NCBI RefSeq assembly: GCF_050948215.1
Contig: NC_135150.1
Coordinates: forward strand, 20,191,943-20,255,942
From: Halictus rubicundus
Lineage: Eukaryota; Arthropoda; Insecta; Hymenoptera; Halictidae
Direction of reading: 5' to 3'
DNA length: 64,000 bases
The position numbers and the translations under genes are program-made. Below, in pieces: positions 57,214 through 64,000 of the stretch. The notes under the pieces are model-generated. The model ran no database searches. It saw nothing but the letters and a program-made list of their open reading frames with translations, and was not told the origin of the DNA. The stretch's first letter is position 1; each line of letters starts with the position of its first letter.

Positions 57214-58573
57214 CCAGTAACAATTGCCCGAAGAGAGGCACACAAAATTAATCTATTTCCGAGTTCAAACGAAACGTCGCGTGTTTTGGGATTAAAATAC
57301 CCTGTGTTGAATGAAGCTGCGTGATTACATAATTTATTCCAGCCTACATCATAGCTCCATTAAAAAGAGAAGCGAGGAAAGTTTAAACAAAACCGGTATC
57401 GTTAAAAACAACGGGGCCACTTCACTCGGAATGCCGACCGGTGTGTACACGTGTCCGGAGCGTTTTGCCCGGTACAAAAGGGATTTAATTGAGCGTATTT
57501 ATTCTAAAGGGAATTACACAAGCCGCGATCTGTTCTCCGCACGTCGACACGAGTCTGTGAACGTGGTGGAGGTTCCACGGGATCGTCGCAGAAAGCACGG
57601 CGGTGGTCCGTGTTCCTAGGTTTTATCGCGGAGAGAACGGACACGCGTATCGTTGTACGGTAGTGCGTTTGCCAAGCGGAATTATTAGGACGGTCCACGT
57701 ATCGGGCCGGGGCAAGTCCGTTTAGAACCGTTTGCAAAATGAAATTAACGTCGCGCTACAATGTAATCCGTGACCCGGAATCACCGTGTCGCATTAGGCG
57801 GCTCTACGTGTCCCATTCCAGGGGAGAGCGTATGTTTGCCAAACGATATTAGTATTACGACTGTCCCCCGCTATCTGCGGTTACAATTTCCCTCGGCGAG
57901 CTGGATCTTCGCGCCGCCTCCAAGTTTACCGCCGCTACCTTGCCACGTAATTACTGTTATTTTATTGCTGTTCCGCCATTAGCGCGTCTCGGCTCCGCTC
58001 CGCTCTTATTTTCCAGGCGGAGGACTCGATTAAATAAAGTGGCTCGATTAAAAGCAAGAAAAGTACGCGCCCGGGCCCAGACTGCCTTCCATTTGCTTCT
58101 CGATCGACTTACCATCGGACCAGACTGCTGAAAATGCGAATACTGATGCGATCTTTCCTTCCTGTTCACAAGACAACGTCGATTTTTAATTCAATCGCGA
58201 TTGTTAACGGACGCGAAAGAAAAATGATCTGCATTGATCGCCAGCAATAGAAACTAATGTTATTTCTTCCCTTAATCATTTAAACACACGAAAAAATAAT
58301 ATAGTGACAGTTTTGAATTTTGTTGATCTTCCTACAATTTAAAATTTCACCTACTTGATTTTGCTACGAGTCCATCAAATTTTCTTCTTTGCCCGTTGGC
58401 TTATGATCTCTTTCACAACTACGAGAATTCAAACTACTATATTGTTACGTTAATGCATCGTTCTTGGGAATTTATCGTTCTAGTAAATTAACTGACTCCA
58501 ACACGAATGTAGAATGTATACCACCCTAAATAAAATGTCTAAGGGAAAATTTACATTTATTGTACACCTACAT
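57214..58573. other. No gene seen
   Basis: Mixed DNA. A 102-codon plus-strand frame (57311-57619) has no recognisable domain. Confidence 0.4.
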
Positions 58574-58718
58574 TTAACCCTATAGCCAAACGTTCGTAAT
58601 GAAATGAAATACAATTGTGTCCCGATGTAAAAGGAAAGAACAATATTAAATATTGACTAGAGTCCGTTAAGAATCTTCACAGAGAGTACGATTCGTCAAT
58701 AAGCAGGCAAAGGGTTAA
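58574..58718. mobile_element. TTAA-flanked MITE, 145 bp
   Basis: The left end TTAACCCTATAGCCAAAC and the right end AGCAGGCAAAGGGTTAA, with TTAA on both sides, relate it to the TTAACCCTTTGC elements. It appears internally deleted. Confidence 0.45.
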
Positions 58719-59291
58719 GAGAAATAATCCTAAATGTCAGAATGTTTACAGTTCAGTCACAGACAGCAGTTTTGTTCAAATGTTCCAAGTTTCTCCGCAT
58801 GTGAAAAAGCATGTCCGATCATTTCTGGCTATTTCTACTTATTGCGAGTGCTAAAACACTGTACTCGATTTGATTTAGTGCAACTCTAAGTTAACAATAG
58901 GTACTCTACTCTGTTGTTTTCGAGCATTTCTTACGGCCCCATACACTATAATTCAGTTCTACCTCAAGTCTATTATACAATTGCTTCGCGTACTCGCGTG
59001 CTCCGTTGTACTCGCATTAAATTAAAGTCGGAGCTCTGGTGACTCGTAATTATTGTCAAGTTTTGCGACAAGCTTTCCCTGCCAGCTAAACTAATTCTCA
59101 AACTGTGAGGAATACAGTTTTCATTACTGTAAATTCAGTTTGGTTCGTGTTGCGCCATCGGTTCTACCTAATTTGTGTTCGTTCCTCGATACTTTACTTG
59201 ATACGATAAGTACAGTGCGGTTAATTAAACCAAGGAGACGTTACATTATAAATCAATTTTTTTCCTCGCTGTACATACAGTGACATTACTA
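58719..59291. other. Unannotated AT-rich DNA
   Basis: AT-rich sequence without recognisable ends or coding content. Confidence 0.4.
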
Positions 59292-59440
59292 GACTGCAGA
59301 TTTATGAATTTATTTAAAAAATGAATACGTGAAACGAAACAAATGAAATTGTACAAATGTTAGAAAACATTTAGTAATTAGACTGCGGATGTTTATGCGT
59401 AATAAAAATTTTCCAAATCAATTACAAAAACCAGGAGCTG
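59292..59440. mobile_element. Two family B fragments, opposite orientation
   Basis: A plus-oriented left part (GACTGCAGATTTATGAATTT) occupies 59292-59380. A minus-oriented right part (GACTGCGGATGTTTATGCGT, then AATAAAAATTTTCCAAATCA) follows from 59381. Each is preceded by TA. Confidence 0.5.
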
Positions 59441-61670
59441 CGTAGACATTCTTTTTCATAATAATTTCATTACGTCCCAGATAATATAACCGTCGGATGT
59501 TTTCACTGTTTTGTGTTTCGTGCAGATATTTTTGTCGTAAATTAACAATTGATTGTCGGACATTCGATTCACCGGATCGGCGACGATCCGAGTAAAGGTC
59601 GCGCGATCTACAACGCGTCGATTCTTCGAAGCATCGTTGTATTGCAGGTATTCCCCATTCGGGCAGGTGAAACAGCCCCGCGCGCGGTTCCGAGTAACGG
59701 ATTACGCTGTAATGCGATGTAATCCGGGATCCTTTTATCTTCTGGCCGCGGGCGCGCCACGTTGCACGGCGCCGCGCGGTTAATTCGCATTAGCATCGGA
59801 ATCGGGAAATCAGCGGCGGTCTATTCAAGCCCGTGTCCGAGACCTTCGTCTTAACAGGCGTCGCTTTTACCGTTAATCACCGGCATGACGCGTCTTTCAC
59901 TAACGAGGCGAAACCACGAGCAACCTGCGTTGACAGCGTCGCCACCAGAGGCCATAACCATTTCGCACATTGGGAGCTTTAATTTTCACTCTTGCAATCA
60001 CTCCTTGCATCGTCGATTGTCTCATACTGGGTTGATCAGAAAAGAATTCTGCCACCTTGCAGTACCTTCATTTTGCCTTAACATTTATTCTAACAATTAA
60101 TACCATCGGCAGCTTAAAAAGAAGATTGCAAAGATTCCGTGATTATTCTAACGATTGGAGACGTTATGAAGAAATATTGTACCGTTTACGGTTATGGCCT
60201 CAAGGGAGAAGGAGTATAGGCTCGTTTAGTGCCGAAAATTCGTCGATCGCGTGGAAGGAGAATCCGACGACCTTCTGTCAGCCGCGACCATTCGAATCGG
60301 ACGAATTGCGGTCGATATTACGCAAGCCACCGGCCAGCTGTTCGCACGAATCGAGTCCGGCTCCTCGTTCAGGTGGAAACAGACTGTTCTGCTCTTATTG
60401 TGCTGCCTCTTTCAGCAGAAACGTCGGCCAGCACGTTCCAATAATCGTCACGCAACCGCAGCGCCGGTTAATGAGAGGGCTAAACCGACGGTGGATCGCG
60501 GACACGAAGGGATCCGTTCACGCGAGACCTCTGCGGGGGTTGTTAACGAAATCGTTGCCTCGCATCGTAACGCATGCCGTTCACGCGTTCGACACGGCCG
60601 TGCTTCGGCTTTCCGACAAGCCCATACGAGTTTCCTATCTCGAAGGAAATGGGATTCGGTCCATTTTGTACCATTCTTGTGCCTCCAATCAAACGATAGA
60701 TCTAGATCTTTTGACGGAGTACCCGGCGGTCACAGTGTTAAATAAAATATTGTAGAGTAAGGGACCCAATTACTGTGGGGGCACCAGCTACTAAATTTTT
60801 TTCATTAAAAGCAGTTAATGTATATGTTACATATCTCCTTTTTAATATTTATCCGAATTCCCCGCGGTGCATTTATTTAGACATTGCAACGACCCAATCG
60901 CTCACTCAAAAATTATAACGCGTATCTTTCTCGCGTCGTAAAGCCGTCACGGGTTCGCGGGAACAAAGCGTTCGCAGGTTAACGGTGGCGTTAAAGCGTC
61001 TCGGGTCGTTAAAATTTCATTTCTAGTAAATATCGCGGGGTTATCATCGGTTCCAACAACTCTACGCCGGCAGTTTGAGGCTTGAATTGAAATCGCGATT
61101 CTCGTTCGACGCGGAAAGGGAGGGAACGAGACGCTCTTCTGGCCATCGGAACAGCAAGAAAAGAGCGAAAGGTAGCGCGAGAGTGTCCGCGAACGATGTT
61201 AGCCAGACGGGCCCCGTGTCCGTGGAACAAAACTGGCAGACGGAAGTTTCGACGGCGCCGGTCTCGCGGAAGGAACGTTAACGAGGCCGGATTTATGGCC
61301 GATTAAAGCGCAACGGAATTACTCCCGCTTAAACGGCGAAATCGTTTTCGATTCGGAACGGATCCGTTTCATTTCCATAAACAGCCGGCGCGCCTCCGTA
61401 GCCAAGATTCCGGGTCACGGATTACGCGATTCCCACGGGAATCGCGGCGCGTAACAGGACAATTCCAGCCGTGCAAAACGACGGCAATTGTCGCGCAGCT
61501 TTTATCGCGTCACGCGCACCAGACGCCGGTTAATTTGCGTTATTTTGCAAGGGGACAAAGAGACGGAGGATTAAAGTCGCCGCTCGTCTGACTACTCGAC
61601 GCGGAACTGCTTCGGCGTTTCGCGCTAACGACAGGAGAAAAATGTAAAAAGGAAGACCTTCGATATTGTT
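59441..61670. other. CpG-rich region, no convincing gene
   Basis: A 232-codon plus-strand frame at 60057-60755 is the longest one not built on a repeat. It has only a TTG start, the other two plus-strand frames are open across the same bases for up to 164 codons, and the translation matches no domain I know. I consider coding unlikely but not excluded. Confidence 0.35.
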
Positions 61671-62263
61671 CTGACCCTTTGCAATCTCTTAGGGCACTTA
61701 CAACTGCAGCGTATCTGCATTCTCAATACATTTGGGAGAATTGTAGCCCTCTGTGAACCTTGGGAATCCCATAGACACTCCTCGAAAGGTGCCCCCAACG
61801 CTTCAGTGGCCTAAACAATGCGCTCATTCACTGACCATGCTTGAAGATCCCATTAGAGGAGGTAGAATCCTAAGATTGCTCAGTTTGTAATTTCGAATAG
61901 CTACTGTACTCCTCAGAAAAATTTCATTCGCAATACAACACAGCCAGTGAGCACACACTCAGTGACCACACAGCTATAAATTGGACACACAGGAGGTTTG
62001 TGTCCAGCTTATCTGGTCTTCAAACAGCGAACAATTAGCGCCGAGTTAGCAGAGCAATTAATAAACGATGTCAGTTGATTATCTCGAATGGGCGATACAG
62101 TTCGGCGATCGGTCTTTGTTTGGGAATTATATCTTCGCCGGGAATATCTAACGAGGGATTTAGAGTCGAGCAAGTTTAGCGAGAGGTTGATCACGGTGAC
62201 GGGGCTACACGCCGCACACCGTTGATTATAGTATAGGGGTACACGCTGCTCAAATTTGACCTG
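61671..62263. other. No gene seen
   Basis: It opens with CCTTTGCAATCTCTTAGGGC-type text resembling the imperfect repeat at 62.7-63.2 kb. The rest is unrecognised. Confidence 0.35.
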
Positions 62264-62272
62264 CATCTCTCT

Positions 62273-62318
<46 letters not shown>
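62264..62318. repeat. (CT)n microsatellite
   Basis: About 20 CT units after two TTTCT interruptions. Confidence 0.95.
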
Positions 62319-62319
<1 letters not shown>

Positions 62320-62769
62320 GTGCGCACGCTCGCGCTGCACCAAGTTCCGGCGAAGTTCCGAAACCTCCTACGCGTTCGACCGTGCCGAAACAGGACCGTG
62401 GCAATAATTGCAGCCAACTGACGCAATTACCAGAACGTCCAACTGTAATTATACGATTCACTGAGACGGGGAAAGAGGGCAGAAGTAATACTAGTCGCCG
62501 TCGTCGCCCAGGTGCTGATGGCTCGACAGGGACATTCGACAAACGAGACAGTGATTACTCGGAGTTGTTGGTTTTATTCGGTGTGAAACACTCTCGTTGT
62601 GGACGGACTGATTTAATGCGTGATTGTGGGCCCTTTGCATGCGTGACAGCCTTGGAACAGGCCCTTGGAAATGTAATCGAGACCATTGTCATTGTTGCAT
62701 GTTGCAATTAAGTGTAATTCTTAAGGACCCTGATGCATCACAACTACTTGGACACATTGTATATGTTGT

Positions 62770-63240
62770 TCCTTTGCAATCTTAATTATTCTGGGAATAA
62801 TCATTGTTTTGATCTTCGAATTCATAACACACCCTTTGTGGGGAATCCTGATTCTTTGCGCATTTCCTTTGGGACCTTAGAAATTCACCCAATGCATTCT
62901 CTCTTCTTGCCCTTGGATTGCATGTCCTTTGTGTTCCAAATAAATCCTAGGAACGATCATTGTCGTTGTTGATCTTCAAAAACCTAACAAATACAAATAT
63001 TCTCATGTTAATGATCGTCCTCCTAATCAATCATCAACTGGATGACCCCTGGGGGATTTCTAGGCCCTTTTCATTCACAATGACCTTCATCAATTATTGC
63101 AACCTTTTACAATCCCTTAGAACCTCGAAACATTATGGTCCTTCCCCGTATTCCCAATCACCTATGGTAGAACGTTTCAGTCCTTTGCATTCCCAATATA
63201 CCTTAAAGTTATAACTGTGACTCCCTTTGGGATCCCTTAA
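62770..63240. repeat. Imperfect old duplications
   Basis: GAATAATCATTGTTTTGATC then TTCGAATTCATAAC (62795) resembles GAACGATCATTGTCGTTGTT then GATCTTCAAAAACCTAAC (62951). CCTTTGCAAT and CCTTTGCATT phrases recur at 62770 and 63182. It is strongly diverged. Confidence 0.35.
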
Positions 63241-63339
63241 AAAACACTTGGAACTGGCCCTTGACCCCTCAGATGTCCAACAGTTTACTAACCTTGCTGA
63301 AGATCTCATTGCAAATGAAGTATAATTCGGAAGTAGGTG

Positions 63340-63450
63340 TTCTTGAGAAAAGCTTCCCCGCGCGGTCACCCATCCCAGTTGGGTACCGAAACGGTCGTTA
63401 CTTAACCTGGAATACCAGATCGGTAACCGCATCTAGCCTACAACTGCTAC
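63340..63450 (-). rRNA. 5S rRNA-like sequence (pseudogene or derived element)
   Basis: On the minus strand the text CCAGGTTAAGTAACGACCG, then GGTACCCAACTGGGATGGGT and GACCGCGCGGGGAA, follows the 3' two thirds of eukaryotic 5S rRNA. There the corresponding stretches are GAAGTTAAGCAACGTCGGG, GGTTAGTACTTGGATGGGTG and ACCGCCTGGGAA. Upstream, GATGCGGTTACCGATCTGGT corresponds loosely to the 5S region ATCGGTTCTCGTCCGATC. Divergence is too high for a functional gene, so it may be a 5S pseudogene or the 5S-derived head of a SINE. There is no T-run terminator at the expected place; CTTTTCT follows within a few bases of the GGGGAAG end. Confidence 0.5.
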
Positions 63451-64000
63451 TAAAGGATGACATTTGGTATACCTAGACCAACTGACAAAGTGAACAAAAT
63501 TTTGTCCTATTGTGAATTGTTTTTTGCGAGACAACGAAAACCAAACAGTGAGCCATAGAGGATGGCGATGGCAAAAGGGGTAAATCTTTTCTGTGGAAAT
63601 TTCGGAGGTAGCGAAACTGTCGGACTTTCGCATGGTCGTCGAACGATGCATTACCCGGGGAAATATTTGGGCGTCCGGTGTACGGGGGCGGTGGCGCCGG
63701 TGCATGGCCGAATGTTTGCCCGTCGATTGTTTGCCGGCGCCGCGTGGAATATGCAGCGCGAACGATAAATAAATAGCAAACACGAATCTCGCGTGCGGTC
63801 AGAGAGGGATAATTGCGAGAGTCAGGTGGATCGGTGTGCGAGCCTTCGGAACGACTCTCGTACGCCTCGAAATTGCCGATCGAAAACGCACAGCGATCCA
63901 TTCCTACGAATCGTCGGCCCCTCGGCCCTTCGGACACGTCCTACGACCTCCGTAACTTCCCCCTGTACACGCGTGTGTCCCAAGTTAAACGCTTCCATCC
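63451..64000. other. CpG-rich end of window, no gene seen
   Basis: Minus-strand frames of 116 and 154 codons overlap each other and a plus-strand frame. None is recognised. Confidence 0.35.

Noticed and set aside
60057..60755. 232-codon plus-strand frame, longest without a simple repeat
   Set aside because: TTG start only, other plus-strand frames open over the same bases, and no known domain. A protein search with conserved homologues would change this.

Overview
The window looks like non-coding nuclear DNA from an insect, most likely a hymenopteran (bee, ant or wasp). I base this on long stretches alternating between AT-rich DNA and CpG-rich blocks, very many (CT)n/(GA)n microsatellites, short TA- or TTAA-flanked DNA-transposon derivatives, and mariner remnants. 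Species cannot be named from the sequence alone. I find no convincing complete protein-coding gene in 64 kb. Most long reading frames lie in stop-poor CpG-rich DNA, in CT/GA repeats, or in copies of one transposable element. The window is therefore probably a gene desert or the inside of a very large intron.

The best-supported content is repetitive. Family A is a TA-flanked miniature inverted-repeat element of about 200 bp with ends CAGTGAATTCTCGATATATG / CAGTGATTTCTCTATATATG. It has ten copies, at about 6.1, 10.2, 18.0, 22.8, 25.7, 27.3, 44.8, 49.9, 56.8 and 57.1 kb. Family B has ends resembling GACTGCGGATTTTTATGC and occurs as many old copies and fragments. Several TTAA-flanked families (piggyBac-like by target site) lie at about 4.7, 7.8, 15.7, 27.0, 35.2, 53.3, 54.4 and 58.6 kb. 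CAGGG-ended elements lie at 28.7, 35.4 and 39.5 kb, and a nearly perfect 0.48-kb fold-back element at 30.87-31.36 kb. Transposase-coding remnants are two mariner pieces (18.2-18.6 and 29.9-30.6 kb) and one Tc1/IS630-like N-terminal fragment (14.2-14.6 kb). Four cases of one element inserted in another can be read directly and give a relative chronology.

Tandem repeats are the second theme. There is a homogenised 200-bp satellite (42.8-43.7 kb) with diverged copies in opposite orientation 0.8 kb away, and a 29-bp AT-rich array of about 13 units (32.9-33.3 kb). Many degenerate arrays with 40-230 bp units occur at 12.7, 17.1, 19.8, 25.2, 32.6, 34.5, 37.1, 41.2, 55.2 and 62.8 kb. Simple repeats include very long CT runs at 51.8 and 56.3 kb.

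Three small features might be more than repeats. One is a 5S-rRNA-like sequence on the minus strand near 63.4 kb. Another is a possible 177-bp symmetric exon at 23.0-23.2 kb. The third is a 65-bp segment with unusually good splice signals at 45.07-45.13 kb. All three need outside evidence, and I keep their confidence low to moderate.
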